A DNA stretch of 64,000 nt from the NCBI GenBank assembly GCA_020846745.1, contig JADLDI010000087.1, forward strand, positions 1 to 64,000, written 5' to 3'. The notes beneath the pieces were generated by a model, which ran no database searches, had not been told where the DNA came from, and was given only the letters and a program-made list of their open reading frames with translations. This stretch comes from Bryobacterales bacterium (GTDB lineage Bacteria > Acidobacteriota > Terriglobia > Bryobacterales > Bryobacteraceae). Shown one piece after another: positions 36,375-45,982 of this stretch. The position numbers and the translations under genes were made by a program. Numbering within the stretch: position 1 is the stretch's first letter; every line of letters starts with the position of its first letter.

Positions 36375-38045
36375 ATGCTCTCACGCCGCGTCTTCCTCTC
36401 CGCAGTGCCCGCCTCCATCCTCTCTGCCGGCGAACTCCGCTGCGACGTCGCCATTATGGGAGGCTCCTTTGGAGGCGTAGCAGCCGCACTAGGCGCATTG
36501 CGCAACGGCCAGACGGTGATCATGACGGAAGAAACCGATTGGATCGGCGGCCAGACCACCTCCCAAAGCGTACCGCCCGACGAGCATCCATGGATCGAGC
36601 AGTTCGGTGGAACCGCAGCTTACAAGGCGTACCGCCGTGCCGTGCGCGATTATTACCGGACGCACTTTCCGCTTACCGCCGAAGCACGCGCGCGATGGGA
36701 CCTCAACCCCGGCGACGGCAACGTGTCCCGCATCGCGCACGAACCGCGTGTATCGCTGGCGGTTCTCGAAGGGATGCTGGCGCCTTACCTCGGCGGCGGC
36801 CAATTAACGGTCCTGCTGAACCACAAGCCGATCCGCGCGGATGTCGACGGGGACAAGATCCGCGCCGTCACCACTCGAAATCTTCATGGCGGCGGAGAAA
36901 AGACCATCCACGCCACCTATTTCCTCGACGCGACTGAGCAGGGCGATCTTCTCCCTCTCACTAAAACCGAATACGTCGTGGGCTTTGAGTCGAAGAAACA
37001 GACCGGCGAGTTACACGCGCCCGACCAGGCGCAGCCGCAGAATATCCAGTCCTTCACCGTCTGCTATGCCGTGGACTATCTACCCGGCCAGGACCACACC
37101 ATCGACAAGCCCGAAGAGTACGCCTTCTGGCGCGATTACGTGCCGCAGATGAAGCCAGCGTGGCCCGGCAAGCTACTCTCCTGGCAGATGAGCGACCCCA
37201 TCTCACTTAAAGTTCGCAACGTTCATTTCAATCCGGACGCCGAGTCAGGCAAGCAGGGACAAGGACTCAACCTGTTCCTGTATCGCCGCATCGCCAACAA
37301 GCGGAACTTCGCGGCGGGGCGTTATGTCTCCGATATCTCTCTTATCAACTGGCCCCAGAACGACTACTGGTTGGGTAACATCCACGAAGTAAGCGACGAA
37401 GAAGCTGCCCGCCACCTTCGCCGCGCCAAGCAACTCAGCCTCGCGTTGCTCTATTGGATGCAGACCGAGGCTCCCCGCCCTGACGGCGGCGCCGGCTTCA
37501 AGGGACTGCGCCTCCGACCCGACATCACCGGGACCGACGACGGGATGGCCAAATATCCCTACATTCGCGAATCCCGCCGCATCCAGGCCGAGTTCACCGT
37601 CGTTGAAGAGCATGTCGGTACCGAAGCGCGCATGAAAGCCACCGGCGAGTCACGCGAGGAAGTGAGCGCCGCGCCGTTTGACGACAGTGTGGGCGTCGGA
37701 TCGTACCGCATCGACTTGCACCCGTCTTCCGGCGGCGATAACTACATCGATGTAAGTTCGCTGCCGTTCCAGATTCCGCTTGGCGCGCTTATTCCGAAGC
37801 GTATGGAGAACCTCATTCCGGCTTGCAAGAATCTCGGGGTAACTCACATCACCAACGGTTGTTACCGCCTTCATCCGGTCGAGTGGAACATCGGCGAATC
37901 AGCCGGATCGCTCGCCGCGCATGCCATCCTCACCAAACAAACGCCGCGCCAGATTAGAAACAGCGAAAAGAATTTGCGAGCGTTCCAAAGCCGCCTCACG
38001 CAGCAAGGCGTGGAATTGCAGTGGCCGCGCATTTCTCCCAGGTAG
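36375..38045 (+). CDS. Tat-exported FAD-dependent oxidoreductase
   Basis: 556 residues from the ATG at 36375, which gives a twin-arginine-type signal (SRRVFLSAVPASIL). The FAD motif is CDVAIMGGSFGGVAAALGAL, followed by EETDWIGGQTTSQ, FLDATEQGDLLPL and a C-terminal LIPACKNLGVTHITNG, which match the FAD-dependent oxidoreductase/xanthan-lyase-like group (PF12831). The substrate is unknown. The sulfatase gene begins 12 bp after its stop, so the two are probably one operon acting on exported substrates. Confidence 0.9.
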   Translation: MLSRRVFLSAVPASILSAGELRCDVAIMGGSFGGVAAALGALRNGQTVIMTEETDWIGGQTTSQSVPPDEHPWIEQFGGTAAYKAYRRAVRDYYRTHFPLTAEARARWDLNPGDGNVSRIAHEPRVSLAVLEGMLAPYLGGGQLTVLLNHKPIRADVDGDKIRAVTTRNLHGGGEKTIHATYFLDATEQGDLLPLTKTEYVVGFESKKQTGELHAPDQAQPQNIQSFTVCYAVDYLPGQDHTIDKPEEYAFWRDYVPQMKPAWPGKLLSWQMSDPISLKVRNVHFNPDAESGKQGQGLNLFLYRRIANKRNFAAGRYVSDISLINWPQNDYWLGNIHEVSDEEAARHLRRAKQLSLALLYWMQTEAPRPDGGAGFKGLRLRPDITGTDDGMAKYPYIRESRRIQAEFTVVEEHVGTEARMKATGESREEVSAAPFDDSVGVGSYRIDLHPSSGGDNYIDVSSLPFQIPLGALIPKRMENLIPACKNLGVTHITNGCYRLHPVEWNIGESAGSLAAHAILTKQTPRQIRNSEKNLRAFQSRLTQQGVELQWPRISPR

Positions 38046-38057
38046 GATCAGAACACA

Positions 38058-39869
38058 ATGCTAAGACGCGACTTTTTATCCGCCGCCGGCCTAAGTCTGG
38101 CTGCCGGCGACCAGCGCCCGAATATACTGTGGCTCACCTGCGAAGACACGGGACCGCAACTCGGCTGCTACGGCGACCCGTACGCCACTACCCCCAATCT
38201 TGACGGATTTGCGAAACGCTCGCTGCGATACGACCATGCCTGGTCCAACGCGCCCGTATGCGCGCCGGCCCGGACCACCATCATCTCAGGCATGTACCCG
38301 CCCTCTACCGGGGCCGAGCATATGCGTTCGATGACGCGCCTTCCGCAGGCGATGCGCATGTTTCCTTGTTACCTGCGCGATGCCGGTTATTACTGCACGA
38401 ACAACGTCAAAGAGGATTACAACCTCGCCCATACGGGAACGGTGTGGGACGATTCTTCTAACAAAGCCCATTACCGCAATCGCCGGTCCGATCAGCCTTT
38501 CTTTGCCGTTTTCAACAACGTTATTACTCACGAATCGCAAATCAGAAAACGGCCTCACACACTCCAGCACGATCCCGCAGGCGTGCGCGTACCGGCGTAT
38601 CATCCGGATACTCCTGAAGTCCGGCACGATTGGGCGCAATACTACGACAACATCACCACAATGGATAAGTGGTTCGGCCAGCAGTTGCAGGACCTTGAAC
38701 GCGCCGGCCTGTCCGATAACACCGTCGTCTTCTTCTACGGCGACCACGGCTCCGGTATGCCGCGTTCCAAGCGCTGGCCCTATAACTCCGGCCTGCAGGT
38801 CCCCCTGCTTGTTCACATCCCGGAGCGCTTCCGCGCCGTCGCTCCGAAGGACTACGCCCCGGGCCGATCGACCAAACGTTTGGTCTCGTTCGTCGACCTC
38901 GCCCCTACCGTCCTATCTCTAGCCGGACTTCGAGCGCAGCCCTTCCATCAGGGCCATGCATTTCTCGGCCAGCATGCGGCGCCCGAGCAGAAATACGTTT
39001 ACGGGTTCCGCGGACGGATGGACGAACGTTACGACATGGTGCGCAGCCTGCGCGACCAGCGTTATGTCTACATCCGTAACTACATGCCCCACCGCATCTA
39101 CGGCCAGCACGTCTCGTACATGTTTGAGACGCCGACCACCCAGGTATGGAAGCGTCTGAACGACGAAGGCAAGTTAGATCCAGTCCAGCGTACTTTCTGG
39201 AAAACCAAACCTCCTGAGGAGTTATACGATCTGGAGCAGGATCGTGATGAGACAAAGAACCTGGCTTCCGATCCCGCCCGTCAAGCCATTGTTCAGCGGA
39301 TGCGTGCCGCCCAGCAGGAACTCGCCGCGTCCATTCGCGACGTCGGATTCTTGCCGGAAGGCGAGATCCACCAGCGCGCGGGCGATGCGGCTCCATACGA
39401 AGCCGGGCACGATCCGGCACGCTACCCATGTCAACGTGTTCAAAGCACAGCCGCGTACGCCACCGGCCCCGCCACCAACACCCAGCCGCTACTCTCCGCT
39501 CTAAAGGACAGAGACTCCGCCGTCCGCTACTGGGCGGCCACCGGGTTGCTCATCAGAAGCGATGTCGCGGCACTTCGATCAGCCATCAAGACGGACAGTT
39601 CGCCCTACGTCAAAATCGTGGCCGCCGAGTGCCTGGGCAAACACGGCTCCCCGGCCGAAAAGCGCCAGGCCATCGACACGCTTCTTACCCTCGCCCCGGC
39701 GGACAAGAACGAAATGTTCGTGTCACTCGCCGCACTGAACGTCTTGGAAATGTTGCCTTTGGAGGGGCAGGACCGCCAGGCAATTTTAGCCATGGCGCAC
39801 GACGACACCAAAGTCGATAAGCGCTTCCAAGGTTACATCCCGCGCATGCTGGAACGCTTCAAATCTTAG
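38058..39869 (+). CDS. Exported sulfatase with C-terminal HEAT-like repeats
   Basis: 603 residues with a Tat-type N-terminus (LRRDFLSAAGLSLAAG). The sulfatase signature C-x-P-x-R is CAPAR, with the formylglycine-precursor cysteine at C68, and metal-binding NILWLTCEDTGP and FYGDHGSGMPRSKRW are present. Residues about 475-603 add a helical tail with HEAT periodicity (LLSALKDRDSAVRYWAATGL), unusual for sulfatases and probably a protein contact surface. It needs a formylglycine-generating enzyme encoded elsewhere. Sulfated glycan breakdown is the likely role. Its stop overlaps the convergent Gfo/Idh gene by 4 bp. Confidence 0.93.
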   Translation: MLRRDFLSAAGLSLAAGDQRPNILWLTCEDTGPQLGCYGDPYATTPNLDGFAKRSLRYDHAWSNAPVCAPARTTIISGMYPPSTGAEHMRSMTRLPQAMRMFPCYLRDAGYYCTNNVKEDYNLAHTGTVWDDSSNKAHYRNRRSDQPFFAVFNNVITHESQIRKRPHTLQHDPAGVRVPAYHPDTPEVRHDWAQYYDNITTMDKWFGQQLQDLERAGLSDNTVVFFYGDHGSGMPRSKRWPYNSGLQVPLLVHIPERFRAVAPKDYAPGRSTKRLVSFVDLAPTVLSLAGLRAQPFHQGHAFLGQHAAPEQKYVYGFRGRMDERYDMVRSLRDQRYVYIRNYMPHRIYGQHVSYMFETPTTQVWKRLNDEGKLDPVQRTFWKTKPPEELYDLEQDRDETKNLASDPARQAIVQRMRAAQQELAASIRDVGFLPEGEIHQRAGDAAPYEAGHDPARYPCQRVQSTAAYATGPATNTQPLLSALKDRDSAVRYWAATGLLIRSDVAALRSAIKTDSSPYVKIVAAECLGKHGSPAEKRQAIDTLLTLAPADKNEMFVSLAALNVLEMLPLEGQDRQAILAMAHDDTKVDKRFQGYIPRMLERFKS

Positions 39870-40900
39870 GCCGGAACAGCCTGCTGTTGCCTGGTCGCCG
39901 CCGACCGGTACGCCGCATCCAACGTCTGCAGTAAGTGCAACGACTCAGCCGTAGTTATCCGCGGAGCCGAGTTGTTCGTAATTCGTGTGATCGCATCCTG
40001 CACAAACCAGTCGTACGCCGAACCGTCAGTCGCCGCCGGCTTCTTCTCCGACTTACCGGTCTTATACGAAGTCCATTCCAGCACTCGTTCCCCCGGACCG
40101 TGCAGGCTGAATCGCAGCCACCCCTCAGAACCCCAAACCTGAAAGCCGCTTTGATAGCCCTTGTCCATGTAGTAACCGCCATGGCACGTGGCCAGCAAGC
40201 CCTTCGACATCGCCAGGTTCACCACAACCGAATCTTCCACCTCGATCGGCAGCCGGTTCGCGTTACCGATCATGGCTGACACCTGCGTGAACCGGTCAGC
40301 AGTCAGGTGCTGCAACAAGTCAACGTAATGAATACTGAGCCATGCGAGAAACCCGCCGAAGGCTCGCGACTTAGACGCGGTCCACGACTGCGGATACTCC
40401 GGGCGCTTCAACCGAGTCTGGTCGGCCACCATCAGGATGTGCGCCGCGTATGGCCGCCCGATCGCGCCGCCCTGTATCACTTCGCGCGCGTCGTCCATCA
40501 ACGGGTGCGACCGGTTGGCCACTGCCAGCATGATGTTGCGGTGTTTCGAATCCGCCGTGCGCGCCAGTTTGGCAAAGTCCGCCACATGCGCACAGGCCGG
40601 CTTCTCCGCCAGCACATGGCTATTCGCCTCGAGCGCCTTGGCCACAAAAGGGGGCGTCCGGTCACCCGGATAAGTGACAATGACGAACTCCGGCTGCATC
40701 TGCTTCAGTAGTTCCGATGCATCGCGGAACTGCCGCCAGCTCTTGGTTTCGGCGCCTTTCTGCTTCTTCGCCTGCGCGACGATCGTGCCCGTCGGATCGG
40801 TAATGCCGATCTCTTCGACCCCGGTCGCCGCTGCTATGGCGTGCAGGTATCCACTACCGTGCGGGGAGTCCGCATCCATCAAAAGCCCAACGCGAATCAT
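39866..40900 (-). CDS. Gfo/Idh/MocA-family oxidoreductase
   Basis: 344 residues from the ATG at 40900 (MIRVGLLMDADSPHGSGYL). The cofactor motif is degenerate (GLLMDADSPHGSGY instead of GxGxxG), though FVIVTYPGDRTPPFVAKALE and HVLAEKPACAHV (E-K-P) are kept, as is the C-terminal FGGFLAWLSIHYVDLL. No export signal is visible, unlike the paralogue at 28925. The altered nucleotide loop could mean changed cofactor binding. Confidence 0.85.
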   Translation of the reverse strand: MIRVGLLMDADSPHGSGYLHAIAAATGVEEIGITDPTGTIVAQAKKQKGAETKSWRQFRDASELLKQMQPEFVIVTYPGDRTPPFVAKALEANSHVLAEKPACAHVADFAKLARTADSKHRNIMLAVANRSHPLMDDAREVIQGGAIGRPYAAHILMVADQTRLKRPEYPQSWTASKSRAFGGFLAWLSIHYVDLLQHLTADRFTQVSAMIGNANRLPIEVEDSVVVNLAMSKGLLATCHGGYYMDKGYQSGFQVWGSEGWLRFSLHGPGERVLEWTSYKTGKSEKKPAATDGSAYDWFVQDAITRITNNSAPRITTAESLHLLQTLDAAYRSAATRQQQAVPA

Positions 40901-41045
40901 GGTCAATATCGTATACGAGGAACACCGAGCTTGGCGGGCGCGCCGCGTAGATCGTGTCGAGAGTGGGCGGGGGTGACCGTCAACCGTCCATCCGGCAGGA
41001 ACTTCAAGCCGGAGACCGGCGTAACAAAATGACAAAATCGGCCAA

Positions 41046-43787
41046 TCAATGAATGCGTGCAGCTACCCGCTCGGCCGCCGGCGCGTAGAACGGATCGAGC
41101 TTGCCCTGCTTCTTCAGACTGGCGAACGCCTTGACACTCTCCTGGTAGTGCCGTTCCGCCTCCTGTTTATGCCCCAGCGCTTCTTCTATCTCGGCAATGA
41201 CGGCGGTGGTTAACGCCGGCTGAACAATTCGGGTCCAATCAGAAGATCCCTTACGAACGAGTTCGTCGGCCAGCGCAGGCAGTTCAGAGACTACTTTCAG
41301 TGCCGCCTGCGTGTTACCATCTTTGGCTTGCATCAACGCATAAGTCCTGGATACCGACAGTAATTGTTGCCGCGCATCCTGATTCGCGGGATCCCGTTTA
41401 AGTAACTCCTCATTCGTCTCTACCGATTGACGAAGCGCGCTTAGAGCCCTGACGTGATTCCCACGAGCGTCCTCCACGAGCCCGATGCGCTCCAGCACAA
41501 ACGCAAGGTTGCGAATGGCGGTCGCGTTCTTAGGGTCGGCGTGGATCACGCTTTCCTGAATTTTACGAGCTTCGGTCAGGTGTTGAATGGCATCGTCCAG
41601 CCTCCGATCGCCGAATTCCGCGACACCAATGCGTTGTAGCGCGTACGACAGATCGAGCTGAAGCCGCTTGTCGTTCGGGTCGCGTGCAGCAAGTGACGCC
41701 GCAATCCGGTGTACCTTCGCGTACGCTTCCAGCGCCCCCTTCAGATCGCCCATATTCGGCCGGGTGGGATTGGCCAGGTTATCGCCGATGTGCGACCACG
41801 CAATCATCAGCATCCGCGTACGAGCTAAGTCGTTAGCGCGGCCTGCGCTGAGCCGTTCACGCATTTGCAAAGCCTTCTTTGCATGTTCCAGGGCTTGGTG
41901 CAGTTTGCCGACTCTTGGCAGTTGAATGGCCAGTGTGCCGTGGGCGGACGCGAGCTGGTCTTGAAAATCCAGCTTGTCGGGCGCCGCCGCGACTAGCCGC
42001 TGGAGGATGGTCACAGCACGATTGATTGCCGTCAATGAACCTTCCAAATCACCTAGCTGACCTAAGGTTCTCGACAAGGAATCGTAGATAGATGCGAGGT
42101 TCTTCAAATCCTCGTGCGAAGGATTGGAGGCGAGTAATTCTTCAGCTACCTCATGCGCCCTATGTAGCGAACCCAGGGCAGTCGCCGAGGCGCCAGTCTG
42201 GCGCTGTAACAAGGCCAAGTGATAATAGGCGTTCGACAAGCTACGCCTGACGGCATCGTTCCGTGGTTTGATGTCAGAAAGTATCTTAACGGCTCGCTCA
42301 TAACTACTCAGCGCTCCGGTCGAGTCTCCGAGGTTTCCTCCCATCGGATCACCCTGAACGTCCCCAACCTTGACGTAGGCGGTACCTAATTCGAGCTGCA
42401 AAGTACTGTCGCCGCCCGCTTCGCCGGCCAGTCCGTCTAAATACTCCAGACCCTTCTTTACTACGAGTTCACGAGCCTTGGTGGTCCCGGGAACGTTCGA
42501 TATTGAATCATGGAAATCGAAGATAAAGGCGGTAGCCAAGCCCCGGACCTGCTCAAAACGGCGTGCCGCTTTTCTGGCCTGATACACCGTCGAAACCACG
42601 CCGGCGGTAATCGTAATCAGCAGGAGGATGGCGGCCGCCACCCCGACCTGGTTACGCTGAACAAACTTGGATGCCCGGTATAAGACGGTGTCTTTGCGAG
42701 CGACGATCGGCAACCCGTCGAGATAGCGCAGTAAGTCCTCGGAAAGCTGCTGGACCGACTGATACCGGCGCGCAGGCTCCTTCCGCACCGCCATTAACAC
42801 GATGTTGTCCAAATCTCCGCGTAACTGGCGGCGGGCCTCCGGCGCCATCAGGCTGGGCGGTTGAGGTTCGCGCTCGCAAATCACGCGTTGGATATCAACG
42901 ATCGATGACGAAGGAAATTGGTACGGCGCCCGTCCGGTCAACAACTCGTAGAGCAGCACCCCTAGCGAGTAGACATCGGTCGCCGTTGTAATGGCCTCTC
43001 CGCGCACCTGTTCGGGACTTGCATAGTCGGGCGTCATCATGCGGACGCCAGTCACCGTCTGTGTCATTGCCGTCGTCGAAATGTCCGACTGCAGCATTTT
43101 CGCGATTCCAAAATCCAGAAGCTTCGGAACGCCGTCCTTCGTGACCAGAATGTTGCCCGGCTTGATGTCGCGATGTACAACCAGGTTTTGGTGTGCGGCC
43201 GTTACCGCCGAACAAACCTGCCGGAACAGGTGAATGCGCTGGTCGATAGTGAGCTGTTTGTGGGTGCAGTAGCTGGTGACCGGCTCGCCTTCGACATACT
43301 CCATGACGAAAAACGGCAAGCCTTCCGGCGTTGCGCCGCCATCGAGCAAACGAGCAATGTTCGGATGCTCAAGCGCGGCCAGGATTTGCCGCTCGTGCCG
43401 GAACCGCGACAGCACAAAGTCGGTGTCCATCCCGCGCTTTACGACCTTCAGCGCTACTTGCTTCCGGAAGGTGTCGTCGGCGCGAACCGCCAGGTAGACC
43501 GATCCCATGCCCCCGCGCCCGATCGGCCGGATCAATTCATAGGTGCCGATCCGCTGGCCAACCACGTTCGCGCTGCCCGTATCGGCCACGTCTGCGGCCG
43601 CCGCCTGGATAACACTCTCCAGTTCGTGTGCGGAACGCCGCTCGTAACCGAGCAGCGATTCTACTTCCTGACGCAGTTCGCGGTCGTCGCCGCAAACGCG
43701 GCCGAGGTACATCACCCGCTCCGACGGAACGAGGTCTGCCGCCTGCTGAAATATCTCATCGATTTGACGCCAGCGATCTGGTGACAT
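41046..43787 (-). CDS. PknB-like Ser/Thr protein kinase with TM segment and TPR domain
   Basis: 913 residues. The kinase core is intact: glycine loop IGRGGMGSVYLA (residues 89-100), K114 (VALKVVK), HRDIKPGN (205-212), DFG (225-227) and YASPEQVRG. One TM (VAAAILLLITITAGVVSTVY, about 380-400) is followed by about 500 residues of helical repeats of TPR type (for example NLASIYDSLSRTLGQLGDLEGSL). This kinase-TM-TPR layout is common in Acidobacteriota; the TPR part is probably outside the inner membrane and receives signals. Targets are unknown. It lies 145 bp from the Gfo/Idh gene and has its own start region. Confidence 0.95.
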   Translation of the reverse strand: MSPDRWRQIDEIFQQAADLVPSERVMYLGRVCGDDRELRQEVESLLGYERRSAHELESVIQAAAADVADTGSANVVGQRIGTYELIRPIGRGGMGSVYLAVRADDTFRKQVALKVVKRGMDTDFVLSRFRHERQILAALEHPNIARLLDGGATPEGLPFFVMEYVEGEPVTSYCTHKQLTIDQRIHLFRQVCSAVTAAHQNLVVHRDIKPGNILVTKDGVPKLLDFGIAKMLQSDISTTAMTQTVTGVRMMTPDYASPEQVRGEAITTATDVYSLGVLLYELLTGRAPYQFPSSSIVDIQRVICEREPQPPSLMAPEARRQLRGDLDNIVLMAVRKEPARRYQSVQQLSEDLLRYLDGLPIVARKDTVLYRASKFVQRNQVGVAAAILLLITITAGVVSTVYQARKAARRFEQVRGLATAFIFDFHDSISNVPGTTKARELVVKKGLEYLDGLAGEAGGDSTLQLELGTAYVKVGDVQGDPMGGNLGDSTGALSSYERAVKILSDIKPRNDAVRRSLSNAYYHLALLQRQTGASATALGSLHRAHEVAEELLASNPSHEDLKNLASIYDSLSRTLGQLGDLEGSLTAINRAVTILQRLVAAAPDKLDFQDQLASAHGTLAIQLPRVGKLHQALEHAKKALQMRERLSAGRANDLARTRMLMIAWSHIGDNLANPTRPNMGDLKGALEAYAKVHRIAASLAARDPNDKRLQLDLSYALQRIGVAEFGDRRLDDAIQHLTEARKIQESVIHADPKNATAIRNLAFVLERIGLVEDARGNHVRALSALRQSVETNEELLKRDPANQDARQQLLSVSRTYALMQAKDGNTQAALKVVSELPALADELVRKGSSDWTRIVQPALTTAVIAEIEEALGHKQEAERHYQESVKAFASLKKQGKLDPFYAPAAERVAARIH

Positions 43788-43803
43788 CCAACAAGATCCC
43801 GCT

Positions 43804-43850
43804 CAAAAAGAACAAAGGCTTCCGGCCGACCCGAGATCGTACCGGAAGCC
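43804..43850 (-). terminator. Rho-independent terminator of the small secreted protein gene
   Basis: A perfect 9-bp stem (GGCTTCCGG at 43817-43825 with CCGGAAGCC at 43842-43850) lies 27 bp downstream of the minus-strand gene. On that strand it is followed by TTTGTTCTTTTT. Confidence 0.78.
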
Positions 43851-43876
43851 CAGAAATTCAGAATTGACGGACCAGG

Positions 43877-44194
43877 TTACTGGGCCATCTTCACGTTCTT
43901 GACACTGATGGTATCACCCGTGAGCTTGCCATCGATCGTGACCTTATGACCCAGGTGATCCTGGATTTTGGCCTTCGACGCATCGTCGAATTTATAGACG
44001 TTGTCGCCCACGACGAACACCGCAGCTTTACCGCCCTTGACGCAGCCCTGAACACACTTCGTCGACTTTTCAGAAGCATCGGCATGAGCCTTGCCACACT
44101 TTTCGTCGGAAATGGTCCCAGTCCACTTGGCGGCGAATGCGCTCACGGACAAAAGCGTGGCGCCCAGAATTAAAGACAGAGCCGTTTTCTTCAC
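43877..44194 (-). CDS. Small secreted protein, DUF5818-like
   Basis: 105 residues with a signal peptide (ALSLILGATLLSVSAFA). The mature part WTGTISDEKCGKAHADA, CVQGCVKGGKAAVFVVGD and HLGHKVTIDGKLTGDTISV resembles a small beta-barrel family widespread in Acidobacteriota; my recall of the DUF number is uncertain. Three cysteines are present. The GTG start has AGGAGG four bases upstream, a strong site. Function unknown. Confidence 0.82.
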   Translation of the reverse strand: MKKTALSLILGATLLSVSAFAAKWTGTISDEKCGKAHADASEKSTKCVQGCVKGGKAAVFVVGDNVYKFDDASKAKIQDHLGHKVTIDGKLTGDTISVKNVKMAQ

Positions 44195-44407
44195 ACTACC
44201 TCCTCGAGATTTGGAGACTGACTTTGTATACCTTATCGCAGGCGGAACTCTCCTTGCAACACCCTGGCCGAGGAACAGGAAAGATCCGTCAAGAATGTGG
44301 AAACCACCACTCTCCGCATTGGCGCCGCTGTGGCACTGCGCAACGCAATGCTAGGTTCCCGATCCCGTCCCGCCAGGTGCAGTAGCATAGGCGGGGAACA
44401 CCTTCGC

Positions 44408-45964
44408 ATGAAAGCCAGCTTTCTCCCACTGCTCCCGCTGATTGGCCTGCTAGCCGTGTCCTGTTCCTCCACGTCGGGCCTGACGGCCACCGTGGTGCAA
44501 CCGGTCCAGCCCGTTCTTATCCGGAACGATCACAATGTCGTCCTCCAAGCGATGATCGACTCCAAACAAACCTCCGCCACGCTCGAGGCGCTTGAGTTTT
44601 CACTTGCCGGTACCGACAGCGTCGACGATCTCGATACTCTGGAAGTCTTCTCCGCCGGTCCGAAACCTGAGTTCAGCGCCAGCACTCGGTTCGGACAACA
44701 GGCCGCACCCGCCACGAAGGTGACGATTACCGGTTCGCAGCCGCTCGAACCCGGGCCGAACGTGTTTTATCTCTCCTGCCGCCTGAAACCTACGGCGGAC
44801 CTTTCCCATAAGATCGCTGCTACGGTGACGTCGATCCGGGCAGGCGGCCGGACGATTGCCGTCAACCAGCAACCGCCCGCCACGCGGCATCGCATCGGCA
44901 TTGCACTGCGCAAGCACATGGACGATAACGTCCACACCTATCGCATTCCCGCGCTCGCCACGGGACCCAGAGGTACGCTCTACGCCGTCTACGACATGCG
45001 CCGCCGTAAATCGCGCGACCTGCAGGAAGACATCGACATCGGCCTCAGCCGCAGCACCGATGGCGGGGACAACTGGGAACCCGTGAAGGCGATCATGGAT
45101 ATGGGCGCCTACGGCGGCAAGCCGCAAGAGGAAAACGGCGTCAGCGACCCCGGGATTGTCATCGACCAGAAGACAAACGAGATCTTCGTGTTTGCTGTTT
45201 GGATGTGGGGCAAACCGGGCAAACACCAGTGGGTAGGCGACGGGTCCGAGGCCGGCTATGAGATCGGCAAGAGCGCGCAAATCATGATGGTCCGTTCGAA
45301 AGACGACGGCCTCACCTGGACCAAGCCCGAAAACATGACTCGCAAGCTCAAGAAGGAAGCCTGGGTATTGCTCGCCCCCGCGCCGCAGCAAGGCATCAAC
45401 CTGCCCGACGGCACGCTGGTCATGCCCGTTCAGGGCCGTGACGAGAAAGGCGAGACGTTCGCCACAATCATGACCAGCAAGGACCACGGCGCGAACTGGA
45501 CCGTCGGCAACCCATCCTTCAGCGGCGGCAACGAGTGCCAGGCAGCGCAACTGAGCGACGGGTCGATCATGCTGAACATGCGCAACGACCACGAACGTTT
45601 CCGCGCTGTGTTTGTTACGAACGACTTAGGGAAGACGTGGCAGCCGCACGCGACCAATCGAAATACGCTCATCGAGCCGAACTGCAACGCCTCGTTACGG
45701 CGCATCGCTCTCGACGCCTCCAGGCATATCCTCCTATTCTCAAATCCGCACACACAGAAAGGCCGGACGCATCAGACCATCCAGGTGAGCTTCGATGACG
45801 GCCGCACCTGGCCCGATGCCAATCACCTGCTGCTCGACGAGGGCCGCGGCAAGGGTTATCCCAGCCTTTCCCAAATCGACCCGCAGCACATCGGCATCGT
45901 CTACGAAGGCAGCACTGCCGACCTCGTTTTCGAAAAGATCGCCCTCTCCGAACTGATCCGCTAA
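44408..45964 (+). CDS. Exo-alpha-sialidase (BNR/Asp-box), probable lipoprotein
   Basis: 518 residues from the ATG at 44408. The signal ends LLAVSC, with C19 a likely lipid-attachment site though the -3 residue is not the usual leucine. About 160 residues of N-terminal beta-sandwich come before the propeller. The propeller starts with YRIPALATGPRGTL and contains Asp boxes SRSTDGGDNW, SKDDGLTW, SKDHGANW and SFDDGRTW. These are the hallmarks of GH33 sialidases cleaving terminal sialic acids. It precedes a second propeller hydrolase by 18 bp. No sialic acid catabolic genes are in the window. Confidence 0.92.
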   Translation: MKASFLPLLPLIGLLAVSCSSTSGLTATVVQPVQPVLIRNDHNVVLQAMIDSKQTSATLEALEFSLAGTDSVDDLDTLEVFSAGPKPEFSASTRFGQQAAPATKVTITGSQPLEPGPNVFYLSCRLKPTADLSHKIAATVTSIRAGGRTIAVNQQPPATRHRIGIALRKHMDDNVHTYRIPALATGPRGTLYAVYDMRRRKSRDLQEDIDIGLSRSTDGGDNWEPVKAIMDMGAYGGKPQEENGVSDPGIVIDQKTNEIFVFAVWMWGKPGKHQWVGDGSEAGYEIGKSAQIMMVRSKDDGLTWTKPENMTRKLKKEAWVLLAPAPQQGINLPDGTLVMPVQGRDEKGETFATIMTSKDHGANWTVGNPSFSGGNECQAAQLSDGSIMLNMRNDHERFRAVFVTNDLGKTWQPHATNRNTLIEPNCNASLRRIALDASRHILLFSNPHTQKGRTHQTIQVSFDDGRTWPDANHLLLDEGRGKGYPSLSQIDPQHIGIVYEGSTADLVFEKIALSELIR

Positions 45965-45982
45965 TTGCGGCCTATCATAACG

